Under the pieces are notes generated by a model, which did not search any database, was not told the origin of the DNA, and was given only the letters and a program-made list of their open reading frames with translations. A program made the translations under genes and the position numbers. A stretch of 64,000 nucleotides of DNA from Salvator merianae (lineage: Eukaryota > Chordata > Lepidosauria > Squamata > Teiidae): contig QVOM02000025.1 in NCBI GenBank assembly GCA_003586115.2, positions 88,343,289-88,407,288 on the forward strand, in the 5' to 3' direction. The number at the start of each line of letters is the position of its first letter. The stretch's first letter is position 1. Positions 25,501-34,800 of this stretch are shown piece after piece.

Positions 25501-28500
25501 TGCAAATTCACAAAGACCTTCTACCCAGACACCCCTTTTCTGTCTAGGAGCCTATAGTTCTACCTGCACCCCTATGGTGCTGTCAAGCAATGGCTGATTG
25601 CCTGATTGTTTAGTTTTGACCATCTCATTCGCCAGCAGATTTCTTTCTTTAAAGAATGTCTTTTCCCTCCCTTTCATTAGTAGGGCTGGTGTTGGATGAT
25701 GTTTTTCTTTTCTGTTGCTTCCACTTCCATCTTCCTTTCAAAATAAGATGCTATGGCAGAAAGCAAACTGAAGCAATGTTTACAAATTGCTTATTTTATT
25801 CTCTCTATATTGCCTTTCAATTGGTGTTTTCTTACTAAAGTTTTTTTTGTTTTTTTTTAGAAAAGAACATAGTGGCAATAAATATACTAAACATTTTTGT
25901 TTGTTTGTTTCAACTGTATTTTACTAAGGTATACCAGTTAGGGAATTCAGCCTTTCTTGGCCAAAAAAATTGTGTTCAAAATGTTCTGACATAAAAGTTG
26001 CTGCAGGCAGTCTAAATTCGAAAAAGGGAATATAAATAACTGAGCAATGAGTAAATAACTTTAGCAGAAAGTGTCTATGCAGGATTGGCCAAACTCTGGC
26101 TCTACTACAGAAATACAACTCCCATAAGCCTCTTACTCAGCAAATGGTAAGGAATCATGGGAGTTGTTCTTTAGCAACATTGTGGGCAAGGGTTTGGCCA
26201 GCCCTTGATAAAATTGCATTAAGCTATTCAGGTTTTAGTGCAGTTTATCTGCAAAGATTTTGGGCCTCCTCTATATGATGCCATCCTTATCTGGGATATA
26301 ACTAAGGTGGAGTAGGGTCCTGCAAGGAAAGGAAGATGGGCCTTGTACCATGGAGACTGAGACAAAAATCAAAAACATGCATAGAACATAGTTAGTAGCT
26401 TTCCAACAGTTGGTTTAGCAGGAGAGTCATGGGGCCTGTTTGCACTTTTCACTAGTGAGCATCTGCATGCTCACTAGTGAAGTATGTCTGCATTGTGTGG
26501 AGGCCCTAGCGATCAGGAGCAGGCTATAACCACTCCTGATTGTTACTAGTTGTGGAGCACAAAATTGTGCTCCACGGCTGTACTGAGAGCAGCTGGATTG
26601 CTCCCAGTATGCAGCGTTTGCACCTACTTCTGGGTGCGAATGCTGCACAGCACAACACATCCATAGCTGCGCAGTCACGCACTGCATCCCCAGTTGCCAT
26701 GGCAGCGGCCACCGTCATGGTGGGCGAGTGGCATTCACCCTGCAAATACTGGATGCCTGTTTCCAGAATGTTCCAGCCCTCGCAGTGTGGATGGCCACCG
26801 CACTGCGAGGACGGTTCCATCTTGAAATATTTGACTGCAGACATTTCAAGATGGAAAGTGCAAAAAGGCCCATAAGGAGCTTTTACAAACCTTCCTCTTC
26901 ATATCTCCAGATTGGTTTATTTGAATTAAAACAAAACAAGTGTCCTAGAGGTATATCCTGTGCATCTATTAACCTGAAAGCTTGCAATTAGGAGGTTCAG
27001 GACGGATATGCAGAGAGTGAGGCCAGGTAGTCTGGGAGTTGGAGACAAGGCTGAGAACTGGATCTGGCTGGGCTAGAGCGACATGTGAAGATGGAGGCAA
27101 GATGAAAAGCTGTAGGGTAAACTGGAGGGTAGGCTGAGAGCTACAGGAGTCCTATGGGTTATGCAGGAATAGGGGCTCAATTCAGCAGAAGACAGAAATC
27201 AGATCCAGGAGCCAACCAAGGAGCTAGTTCATGAATAACGAGACACAAGCTAGACTGTACAATAAACCAAGAAAGAGCTTCAAATTCATACTATGTGCAG
27301 TGGATAGCAGATCACTCACCATAGTCTGACCTTGATAATGGCTGAGAACCAGAGGGGTTATATCTCCTTGAGATAAGCCACTGATAACTTTGGCTAAAAA
27401 TCAGCCAAATATCAGGTCCACCTGACTTCTTTTTCGCTTTTTATATGGGTAGGACAATCACTTTGGCTGATTATCTGGCAGCCCTGCCACCAGATGTAGC
27501 TGTGGCTTTAGGGTGGACAGTAGACTAGTTGGAACACTAATTTACTGCTGCTTTCACCTATGGCCACTAGATGGTGCTCTTGGCCAATATGTTAGCTTGT
27601 TGCTCACTTAGAATCAAGTTGCTTACAACAGCCCCAACCTTATTCTTAATTCACTGTTATGTGCTATTGCCCTGTAAAAGAGAAACGTACTTCAGCATTC
27701 ACCTCCAAAGAAGAAAAGGCATATTTCAGGATAGTCCTACCTGAGTTTTGAATAACTGTGGTTTTCTGTTCAGCATCTGAAGAAATATTGAGTTTGCTTT
27801 TGCTCACAAAATGTACTAGGATTTTTCTTCTCACTAGACAGGAACTCAAATCCTGTCCTTTATGAATTCATCCAAGTGTCTTTGTGCAGCAACTCTGCTT
27901 GCAGTCACCACCTCCTCTTTCTCAATTTTGTTACTGGCATGAAACCTGCCATTCTCAAACTGTGATATGGAGTGGGCTCCATAAATTGTGTATGTTCAAC
28001 AAAAAGAGGCTGATAAGATCTGTGGAAGAAGGATGTGTCAAGCACCTATCTCCAAGGAAAAAACCCACAACACATTTCAGCACACGAAGCTTTATCAAAG
28101 GCTAACACAAGGTCAAAAGTAGCAAATCCAGAAAGACCTTATATCCAGACACTCTTTTTATGTCTAGGAGTCTATAGTTCTGCTTGCATCCCTATGGTGC
28201 TATAGAACAATGCCTGATATCCCCACTGTTCCATACCACTGTTATGTGGACCTTTTCACACTTTCCACCATAGAATGTTCACCAGCAAACATTCCATGGT
28301 GGAACAGACCTCACAGTGCAGCAACCATTCACATTGCGAGACCTGGAACATCCCGGCAATGGGCTTCCAGCATCCACAGTGCAAATACTGGTGACCTGCG
28401 CCATGACAGCAGCTGAGAAAATTCTGGCTGCTGCCATGATGACCAGGGACACAGTGCGACTGCATAGCTGCACTGCACCACGCTTGCACCCGGAACAGCG

Positions 28501-31500
28501 TAGAAACGCTATGTACCAGGAGCATTTCAGCTGCTCCCAGATTGCCAGGACCTCCATACAGTGCAGATAAGAGGATCCTTACTGGATCAGGCCACAGCCA
28601 GTCTAGTCCAGCATCCTGTGTCACACAGTGGTCCACTAATTGCTTCTGGGCATCCTCAAGTAGAAGACAAAGGCAAAACCTTCACCTGCTCACGACTCCC
28701 TGCAAATGGCCTTTAGAGGCATCCTGCCTGTCTCTCCAACCTGGAGGAGGTACCTGGGCATCCATTCTAGTAGCCATTGATCCCCCTGTCTTCCATAAAT
28801 TTGTCTTAACACTTAAAGCTATCCAGGCTGCTTGCTGTCGCCATCTCTTCTGATTATAATTTCCATAGACCGATGACCCTCTGGGTGAAAAAATACTTCC
28901 CCTTTTCCATCCTAATTCTCCTGCCCATCAGCTTCACAGAGTTCCCCCTAGTCCTAGCGTTGTGTGATAGAGAAAACATATTTTTCTTTATCCACCTTTT
29001 CCATCCCGTAGAGGTCTTTATCTTCTTCATTCAGGTCCCCTCTCAGATACCATCTTTCAAGGCTGAAGAGGCCAAGAGGTTGCAGCCTGATTTCGTAAGC
29101 ACCTTGATGGCCCCCTCTGGTTGCAAAGACCTCCGAACTGAAATGCTCTTTCCACTTCCACCTTTTGCTTTAATTAGAGACCTGAGTCACAGTTTGCTCT
29201 AATGACTACTTTCTCATCCTTTAGCTAGTAAACGAAATGGTTACAGATGCAATTGTATAAGTCTCCTTGACACATTTTAGACTCCGGATAAAAAGCCACT
29301 TCAAAAATGATTAATGGTGTTACATTGGTTTGTTAATCCACTATGGATTTGTCAGTTTCCAGCCAATGCTAAATAATGAAACAAGTGTGGCGCTGGTGAC
29401 ATCCGATCAGGTTAGATGGAACCAATTTGCTTTTGTTGGCAGAGCACGCCTGAACAGGAAAGGAAGATTAATTTGTAAACATTCAAACGCCTTGGGAAAG
29501 AGAATCCAGACCTAGAAATCGGATAGGGTAAAATGTGGCCCTATCAGACATTCAGAGTGTGCCTCTTTATTTGCATACAGAATTTCAAGGAGGGTCCACC
29601 TGTTCCTTTATACAGCCATCCTATGGTTTGGTTCCCACAAACCAGTGTGTACTGCAGAAATCGGTGATGCAGGCTATTGCCACCTATGGAAAAATGTAAG
29701 GCAAGGGGAGTGCGGAAGGGAGATCCAATCAACCAATATAAGGTCTGCAGAGGAGAGAACCAAATTATTGGTAAGCCCTGCTCTGGGGATACCCTGTCTA
29801 CAATGGGGGTGGCATTTCAGAGACTAAATCACAAGAGAACAAACCCTACTTCCTGCATTTAAGTGCAATCAATATCCTTTGTGGCATGTGTTGTGACTAG
29901 GGGCTTTTTTGCACTTACCTGTGCGGTTCTGGATCAGTAGATCCGGATCAGGCATGGGCTGGTCCTGATCTGTTCTGGACCAGCCTCAGAGCCCGAGGGT
30001 ACAACAAGGTGTGCCACCAAAATGGGTCCCTCTTGGCCCTAGTACCCCACTAGACTTCCTTATCGAGGTCTACCAGTGTTCCAGACCGGAAGTGGACCAG
30101 GACGCCATTTTGGGTCTCCTGATCTGGAAAATGCTCCATCTTGTGCAGATAGAGCATACCAGTGGTGACTAGTGGGAACAGGTCCTCTCTCGTTCTCACC
30201 AGTGTGTGGACAAAGCGGCCCAGAAAAGGAATTCCATCCAGGCTAGAGGTACGCGTAGAAAGCCCTAGAACTTTATCCTGTTTTCACCATCCTTCAGGCA
30301 TGAGGACTTTTTCTTCCTAACTGACCCAGAAGAATTCCTTGCGAGCCACTGGCCGGATGAACCAAGATGGCAGCTCACCCAGCCTCCGATCCTGCTGGAA
30401 GAATTCGAAAGCAGAGTTTTCAAGACCCCAGAGTTTTTTAAGCTCCAGCTTCTCCTCCTCTCTCCAGACACTTACATGCTAAGAACAGGTAGGAAACTTT
30501 GGCTTGCCTTGACATGCCACCCACAGTTTGATAAAACCAATCGTTGATCGTTGATCACTTTAATGGATAAAAACAAGGTGGGGCTGCTTAAGACAAGCTT
30601 TAGGAACCAGACTTCCATAGCTGTTAAGTATGCATGTGTCTGTGGCATCCCACTGATTTGAATGGAAAATCCATGCTTTATTCCAGAATCTCCAAGTATA
30701 GCGGAATAAGTAAGGGCTGTCTAGATGCAGCTATAGTTGCTCGAGCTGTTAAGATTTAAGCTGCCATAAGGCCTTTCTGCACAGACCCTTAATATGGATT
30801 ACTGGTCTGTGTAGCACACTTCTAGGCCTCATGTATCTACATATTAGTGCAGACCTATGCTTCCCACGGGTCTGCTCCAGCAGGATCTGGATTAAAAAGG
30901 CCTTAATCTGGATCATGGGTAGACCCATTTAATCGGCTCTACCAGCTGACCAGCACAGTCCTAATCTGGAACATGGGAAGCATGCAGAAAGCATGCCTCC
31001 CATGTTTGGGACTAATGGAGACTGCCTTTTAGTGGTCCGCCATTATGTGCCCCAAAAAGCACCTTCCAGAGGCTGTAGGAACATCTTCCTGTGGTCTGGA
31101 TCAGTGGTCTGGGCTACTCTGGACAGGTAAGTGCAGAGAGGGCTATAGACAAAACTGTGCAGTTAAGATATATATAATAAAGAACAGTGAGAAACGATAT
31201 TTTGGTCCTTGCACATCAGGATTTTCCATTCAAATCAGTGGGATGCCACAGACACATGCATACCAACTCTTTGTGAACAAGAGATAGTTTCAGAAGGGGA
31301 CACCCATTGCTGGGATCTAAGGTTGGGGTCTAAATTAAGAAACACTTTGATCGTGTTCATGAAGTTCCTAGAAAACTGAGGTTGCTAACTAGGATTTTCA
31401 CTGTTTGCTGTGTTTTTATGTTTCCCAGGGGTCATTAGCTGTGTGTAAGTAACTAGTGTAGCTCTCACAGGCAGCTGACTCATAAGCTCAAAATTTATGT

Positions 31501-33886
31501 CTATCATAACCATAAGCTCAAAACTTCACTCCACTCTTCTTTACTCCTTTATGCGCAATTCATTGTGCTCAGTGGAACGCATCTTCATGTGGCTTTATAC
31601 AGAGGCCGTTTTCGCACTTACGACAGTATAATGTTCTAACTAGCAGGGTTTGGGCCGACCAGGATCAGGTACGGTGATGAGTATTCGCACTTGTCAGCAA
31701 TGGAACACTTTGTGAGCTGACCAGCAGGGGGAGCAGTGTGAATGGGAATACACTAGTTAGGTAGCTGTGCTTGAACCCAGAGGAGCTGTGTCCGGACTTG
31801 TGTCCAAAACAGAAGCCAGGGTCCGGACCCCAAGGTCCAAACTGGGGTGCAAACTGTCAGACTGCACCTGTGCAACCCCACCCCACTGCCATTTCAAACC
31901 TGGAAGTGATCTGCACCTGATCACGCCAGTCAGCTTCCAGACTACAATTTTCTTGAGCAGCGCTATTTGGCTTCAGGTGAGCATCAGGTGGGCTTCAGTA
32001 GGTTTCAGGTCAGCTGGGGCTATTTGCAGGTGTGAATGCTCTGTACTAGTGAGTGTCCTGGAACATTCCTCTCGCTACGTGCGAACAGGCCCAGAATTGC
32101 AGCCTTAGAGCACTTCATTTCCCATTAGCTCTAACCATTCTGGGCCTGGATACCTCTTTATCTGACTGTCTTGCTCTCTGCACCAGAGACAGAATGGGTA
32201 CCAGTGACCACTGAGGGCTGCTAAGGATACATGCAAGAAATTCCCTTTGAACCATGAGGTGCCTTTTAACATGTTATTGTCTTTGTCTTAGCCTCATCTT
32301 GTCTACCTGCAATATAGGTATAATACATATGGGCCTCTGGTAAGGATGGATTTGGGTATTTGAATGAAGCACTTAGAAAATCTGTAGTAAAGTCAGGTAA
32401 CCTTCAATTTAACAGTTTTGACAAATGGTTATTTCCCACCTTTGGAACTAAAGTATAAGAGAAATCACACAATTTTGGTGCCATCGCCTAAAAGACCCTG
32501 AAATGACAGTACAGTACATTGCTCTGCTGTGAAAATGGATCAAGGTGATGATTCTTTTCTGCTCCCACCTTCCTTTTCACAGACCAAGGGAAAGTCACAG
32601 TGTCTTTAGCGTCAAGTGTGGATCCAGCAGACTTCACTTACCAGCTCTTTAAGTTTTGCCATGATGGCAGCAAAGAAGATTTAGGAAAGGCCCATGGGAT
32701 GCTGACCATGACTGCAAAAGGGATGGTCCTCCACGCTTTCCCACCTACGAAGGGCTTCTTTGACTTACAGATCTTTGCTCGCTCGTCTAATTCCCAGAAT
32801 CCATATACTTGGGTGTGCTCCCACCAGGTTGAATGCCCAGAGTCTTATGGCAACGAGGGATTACCAGAGAACCCTTTCCTTTTCTGGGGGCTGCACCCCA
32901 AAGCCACAGGGATCGGGATCGATGGGTGCAATTGGCCAGAAGATCTGACCATCGCCACCAAGGGGACAGCGGTGCTGGTTCTGCAGACCCAGCGGCCTCT
33001 CTTAGCCACGTACGAGCTGTTTCACCGAAACCTAAACCACCCGTTGAGCAAGAAGTGCCTTGTTTCACAAGCGGCCGAGAAGGAACTCAGCTGCCACGTC
33101 CGCTGTCCTTTTGCAGGCCATTACAGGCTGTCAGTGTTCATCAAGGGCCTCGGTGAGGAGGAGCTCAAGAACGTGGCCAACTTCCTCCTCTTCTGCCCGC
33201 ATCCTGTCAACCACAACGAACTCTTCCCGCTGGGGCTCAGCACGCACTGCGGGTTCGGGATCAGCTCCCAACGTCGAGGGCTCACCAATCCGAGCCATTC
33301 CGCCCCCATCATCAATACCAGAAAGGGCCGCTGCAATATCACCTTCCACGCTCAGGCGGACTTTGAGGTCTCTGCCACACTGGGCAAAGACAACTGGGTC
33401 AACAGAACGTACCCCGTGGACCGTTACGTCTTGGTTACCCACCTGGAAAACAAGGTCAGCCTTTCAGTCTCGCTCCCCGAATCAGGTCTCTACAGGTTAA
33501 GCCTGTACGGAAGGAACGCGGAAGGCCAAGAATTTCCTCACATCTGTGATTACGTTATCCGCTGCTTCGCTAACCCACAGTGGCTGCCCTTTCCCAGGGT
33601 CTACAGCTTGTGGAGACGGGGATGCGTCCTCTTGCAGCCCAGAACGGGAGTCCTGCCGGAGAAAAGCTGGGTCAAGTTCCGGATGAAGCTGCCCCAGGCC
33701 TACAGTGCCCATGTGGTCGGACAAACCAGGACGGAGCTAAAGCTGGGCCTGAACAAAGTGTGGGAGGCGGAGGTGCACACCGGTCCTGCTGGCACTGCGC
33801 TCAAGGTCGCTGTTAAATTCTCCCGTGACAGCCCCGGGATGGAAGTTGTCCTTTGCTTTGATGTGGAAGGCACCATCTCTGGGTAG
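12923..33886 (+). CDS. KY: Kyphoscoliosis peptidase family protein (KY or KY-like), six coding exons, 860 aa
   Basis: Joined exons 12923-13582, 19648-19765, 22528-22645, 24650-24841, 30298-30488 and 32583-33886 have canonical AG/GT borders, and every split codon is restored (E260, K299, R363, D427). The protein has a polar N-terminal region (1-220). A transglutaminase-like core follows, with RAIWMWLCHNIEYD, Cys287 in GVCSGY, His330 in NHMWNAV and Asp345 in LLDTCWG. After it come the KY-type segment (364-427) and a long beta-rich C-terminal half (428-860). In mammals KY is a muscle protein of the Z-disc, linked to filamin C and needed for neuromuscular stability; this is family knowledge. Human KY is about 660 residues and lines up across the core and C-terminus, but the identity I judge by eye looks moderate. 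A KY-like paralog is therefore quite possible. The N-terminus is longer than in human KY. The triad is intact, so nothing suggests a pseudogene. Confidence 0.88.
13636..14122 (+). mobile_element. Two tandem CR1-like 3' tails
   Basis: The tail unit (ggtgtatcaatggctactag to gcagggctcctcttatgttc) occurs at 13636-13868 and again at 13880-14120, head to tail, in KY-like intron 1 just after exon 1. Confidence 0.78.
14385..15800 (+). mobile_element. L2-type LINE, interrupted by a DNA element
   Basis: Codes SWMWINKLKLNPGETEVLCV, then ALANSKLDYCNVFYMRLPLK, then the ALKSLGPE-type segment to about 15196. It resumes at about 15650 with ttctgaatgtagtcctgcca and ends gtggaattcaaatg before an (AATG)n run. 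Compare the uninterrupted junction at 12190-12225. Confidence 0.78.
15197..15650 (+). mobile_element. hAT-like non-autonomous element inside L2
   Basis: Ends are GGCCTTTTCGCACTTTCCACC and GTGTGAACAGGTCCC in inverted form. The interior has ccagcactcacagtgtgaat and acccggaaagtaggtgc. Related to 23966, 26432, 28245 and 39653. Confidence 0.75.
15801..15842. repeat. (AATG)n microsatellite
   Basis: About ten GAAT/AATG units at the 3' end of the L2 tail. Confidence 0.93.
15940..16320 (+). mobile_element. L1-type LINE, C-terminal end of ORF2 (fragment)
   Basis: Translation gives a CNANQPIIIYHGSVQKFK-like start in broken frame, then ALQIKHQKLLHYLLHAAMLC and a Lys/Glu-rich end. This resembles the end of vertebrate L1 ORF2 (the cysteine-rich end followed by W-K-x-A-E). 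Fragmentary, so moderate confidence. Confidence 0.5.
16321..18235. other. KY-like intron 1, unassigned
   Basis: I see no exon-like segment. Repeat-like blocks may exist at 16690-17390 but I cannot place them in a family. Confidence 0.4.
18236..18371. mobile_element. Foldback element (gctgcatccagac family)
   Basis: Inverted ends gctgcatccagacg / ggatgtagcc, with inverted interior motifs ttacttattcc and ggaataagtaagt and repeated TATTC/GAATA. A full relative lies at 42629-42765 and a half copy at about 30655-30735. Confidence 0.75.
19095..19445 (+). mobile_element. Two tandem CR1-like 3' tails
   Basis: Tail units at 19115-19248 and 19250-19445 run head to tail and end about 200 bp before KY-like exon 2. 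Confidence 0.7.
19648..19765 (+). CDS. KY: KY-like coding exon 2 (start of transglutaminase-like core)
   Basis: The acceptor is ctctctaccag at 19637-19647 and the donor is GGTAGGT after 19765. It codes residues 221-259 plus the first base of codon 260. KTRAIWMWLCHNI corresponds to the conserved RAIW..W.CHHI motif that opens the KY/transglutaminase-like fold. Confidence 0.85.
20208..20411. mobile_element. Foldback repeat (tttaatccagcttcagt family)
   Basis: Starts cctaagttttaatccagttt and ends ctgaagctggattaaatgta; the arms are inverted copies. Related to 8197-8341 and 46787-46979. Confidence 0.75.
20566..20865 (+). mobile_element. hAT-like non-autonomous element, partial
   Basis: Contains the gcattcacacccag-type and caggtaagtgcaaacagggc end blocks of the family at 15197-15650. 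The 5' part is missing. Confidence 0.5.
21095..21960 (-). mobile_element. Three tandem CR1-like 3' tails
   Basis: Plus-strand units starting at about 21097, 21346 and 21597 each run from cataagaacataag/gagccctgctggatc to gtcctccatgaattt, at a 245-250 bp period. The last copy continues into LINE sequence to about 21960. Confidence 0.82.
22528..22645 (+). CDS. KY: KY-like coding exon 3 (catalytic cysteine)
   Basis: The acceptor is tttctaatag before 22528 and the donor is AA|GTACGT. It codes EYDVDGFL, then RRGVCSGYAHLCLEMCK, with the predicted nucleophile Cys287. In human KY the same place reads N-C-D-G-Y, so the residue following the cysteine differs (Ser for Asp). Confidence 0.86.
22871..23056. 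repeat. 61-bp tandem repeat, three copies
   Basis: gggtaagg(n)actctggaaca recurs at 22879, 22940 and 23001, each followed by ccattgtttctt and cgatcatgg. It lies in intron 3, 225 bp after KY-like exon 3. Confidence 0.88.
23300..23790 (+). mobile_element. L2-type LINE reverse-transcriptase fragment
   Basis: Codes LVLLDFSITFKMIILSILLD, a worn form of the L2 LLDLSAAFDTVDH box, then FWSFLSGHLNRVLG. Heavily mutated. Confidence 0.68.
23966..24345 (+). mobile_element. hAT-like non-autonomous element
   Basis: Begins taggcgttttcacactttcc and contains taccagcagggtaccaacat and gctgctcctggtcaag. Closest to the copy at 39653-40140. Confidence 0.65.
24478..24605 (+). mobile_element. Short L2 fragment beside KY-like exon 4
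   Basis: Encodes the worn L2 segment LHWLLVCFRVQVKVLGLTYK and ends 45 bp before the exon 4 acceptor. Confidence 0.6.
24650..24841 (+). CDS. KY: KY-like coding exon 4 (catalytic His and Asp)
   Basis: The acceptor is aattcttccag before 24650 and the donor is CG|GTAAGA. It codes residues 299-362 plus two bases. The motifs SGYGRGAGYSQG, NHMWNAVKLDGQWFLLDT and CWGAG carry His330 and Asp345, completing the triad. The exon lies directly upstream of a tRNA-type SINE. Confidence 0.87.
24903..25200 (+). mobile_element. tRNA-derived SINE
   Basis: Box A-like tggcgcagaaggc and box B-like gagttcgaggc are spaced as in a tRNA promoter. A body (ctctactggcctctagctcc) follows, then a LINE-like 3' end (aagccgctttgagtcagc, gcggggtataaa) and a (TTC)n tail. 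A second copy is at 58868-59152. Confidence 0.85.
25320..25595 (+). repeat. Direct repeat unit A (about 270 bp)
   Basis: Nearly the same sequence as 27940-28205, from gaaacctgccattctcaaac to ccctatggtgct. Confidence 0.85.
25596..26431. other. KY-like intron 4, unassigned
   Basis: AT-rich; nothing exon-like. 26098-26170 holds a palindromic motif (ctcccataag/catgggagttg) that may be a repeat relic. Confidence 0.35.
26431..26872 (-). mobile_element. hAT-like non-autonomous element, complete
   Basis: Terminal inverted repeats GGGGCCTGTTTGCACTTTTC and GGAAAGTGCAAAAAGGCCC enclose 440 bp with cacctacttctgggtgcgaa and gttgccatggcagcgg. Orientation is opposite to 15197-15650. No transposase is encoded. 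Confidence 0.78.
26876..27939. other. KY-like intron 4, unassigned
   Basis: No exon, RNA gene or named repeat recognised. Confidence 0.35.
27940..28205 (+). repeat. Direct repeat unit B (about 270 bp)
   Basis: Second copy of the sequence at 25320-25595, with scattered substitutions. Both copies contain aaggatgtgtcaagcaccta and cagcacacgaa. Confidence 0.85.
28245..28566 (+). mobile_element. hAT-like non-autonomous element, 3'-truncated
   Basis: Starts ggaccttttcacactttcca and carries caatgggcttccagcatcca and gcttgcacccgga. It is cut at about 28566, where a CR1 tail begins. Confidence 0.65.
28567..29165 (-). mobile_element. CR1-like LINE 3' end
   Basis: Plus strand runs from tactggatcaggccacagcc through the tail into the reversed ORF2 end (gatgaccctctgggtgaaaa, ctttcaaggctgaagaggcc). 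Confidence 0.78.
29896..30269. mobile_element. DNA-transposon-like element next to KY-like exon 5
   Basis: Inverted ends TAGGGGCTTTTTTGCACTTACC and GTACGCGTAGAAAGCCCTAG. Interior has tctggatcagtagatccgga. It ends about 29 bp before the exon 5 start at 30298. Confidence 0.6.
30298..30488 (+). CDS. KY: KY-like coding exon 5
   Basis: The acceptor is catccttcag before 30298 and the donor is ACAG|GTAGGA. It codes HEDFFFLTDPEEFLASHWPD through PDTYMLRT. This matches the KY segment after the catalytic core (EFYFLTHP.LFI..HFPD in the family). A DNA-transposon end lies only about 29 bp upstream of the acceptor. Confidence 0.85.
30655..30735. mobile_element. Half copy of gctgcatccagac foldback family
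   Basis: ccatgctttattccagaat then ggaataagtaagg and tctagatgcagc match one arm of 18236-18371. Confidence 0.55.
30768..31146. mobile_element. DNA-transposon-like element in KY-like intron 5
   Basis: Inverted ends TAAGGCCTTTCTGCAC and GTGCAGAGAGGGCTA surround about 380 bp with aatctggatcatgggtagac. Related in style to 29896-30269. Confidence 0.6.
31601..32093. mobile_element. DNA-transposon-like element in KY-like intron 5
   Basis: Ends AGGCCGTTTTCGCACTTACG and CTACGTGCGAACAGGCCC are inverted copies. Interior unlike the other families apart from the ends. Confidence 0.65.
32583..33886 (+). CDS. KY: KY-like terminal coding exon 6 (434 codons)
   Basis: The acceptor is ccttttcacag before 32583; the TAG stop is at 33884-33886. 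It codes the C-terminal half in one block. By eye I see three or four similar beta-sandwich modules with recurring G-R-C / L-x-C-x-V and G-x-Y-R-L-S-V/L motifs, for example around GHYRLSVFIKG and SGLYRLSLYGRN. This region is GC-richer than its surroundings and has clear codon constraint. Reading frames in the other phases and on the opposite strand are shadows. Confidence 0.9.
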
Positions 33887-34615
33887 AATTGCTTAGGACT
33901 TTTTGGAGGCAGGAGGAGAAAAGGACCATAACTCATTCACACACTTCTAGGTAAGAAGATCTGGCCTGCAGCCAGGATTCAAGCTGAGGCTTAAATGAAT
34001 CCTTTTTGGGCCCAGTAACACCTAAGTTTTAATCCAGCTTCGGTCCACTTTCAGACTGAGATTCCAGTCTGAGACTGAGAATCCAGACATCTGTGGATTA
34101 CAGGGACGGGGTCCAGCACCTGAGCCTTCCTCCTCTTCGTCCCAGGGTGGTCTGTGCCTCTGTCATCTTCTGCTCCCCACCCACTCATGGAAACCGTTCC
34201 TTCCTGCAGACTAGAGATCAAGTATGGACTGCACTATCACAGGATGCAGTGATGGCCACCAGCTCAGATACCTTTGAGAAACGGGTCTGACTAGCCTCAG
34301 TGGATTCTACCTGGGATAGCTACATATTATCCCAAGAATCAGAGGCAGCATGCCTTCAAATCCTAGGGTGAAGAACATTTTCTGCTCTCCTGTAACACTT
34401 TGGAGGACATGCTGCTGGTTTGTATGAGGACAAGTTGTTTGGGGACTAGCTTTAGGCTAATATAGGAGGCAAACTCATTTCAGGCAAAATCTGTATGGGA
34501 CCTTCAGTTCACTGAAGGAGTGCCCCAGATGTGTACTGGCAACACTTCAGTTTGGCCTAAGAGTCCTTTCTAGGGTGCAGGATGCACATGATCTCACACC
34601 CTGGGGGTACTTTGT

Positions 34616-34800
34616 CAGCGGTGGCCTGTCACTTTAAAGGTGGGTGTTTGGAACCCCGTGGGAAGGGGGCGATCGCTGTTTGTGGGGCCTCTAGGCCTCC
34701 GTACTGTTGCAGCTGTGACAGTACGGAGGGCCTGCAAACTGTGATTGCTCCCTTCCTGTGTGTTCCGAACACCCGCCCTTAAAACAACAGGCTGCCACTG
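34616..34800. mobile_element. Palindromic hAT-like element in KY-like 3' UTR
   Basis: CAGCGGTGGCCTGTCAC start and GGCTGCCACTG end, centre ctccgtactgttgcagctgt/acagtacggag. Flanks tactttgt/tcctctgt agree at 6 of 8 bases. Expected to form a long hairpin if transcribed. Confidence 0.85.

Noticed and set aside
25320..28205. Endogenous retrovirus or LTR retrotransposon between the two direct repeats
   Set aside because: No gag/pol-like frame, primer-binding site, polypurine tract or TG...CA ends could be seen; left as an open duplication.
33060..33500. 146-codon plus frame and 103-codon minus frame
   Set aside because: Out-of-frame shadows of the GC-rich terminal KY-like exon.
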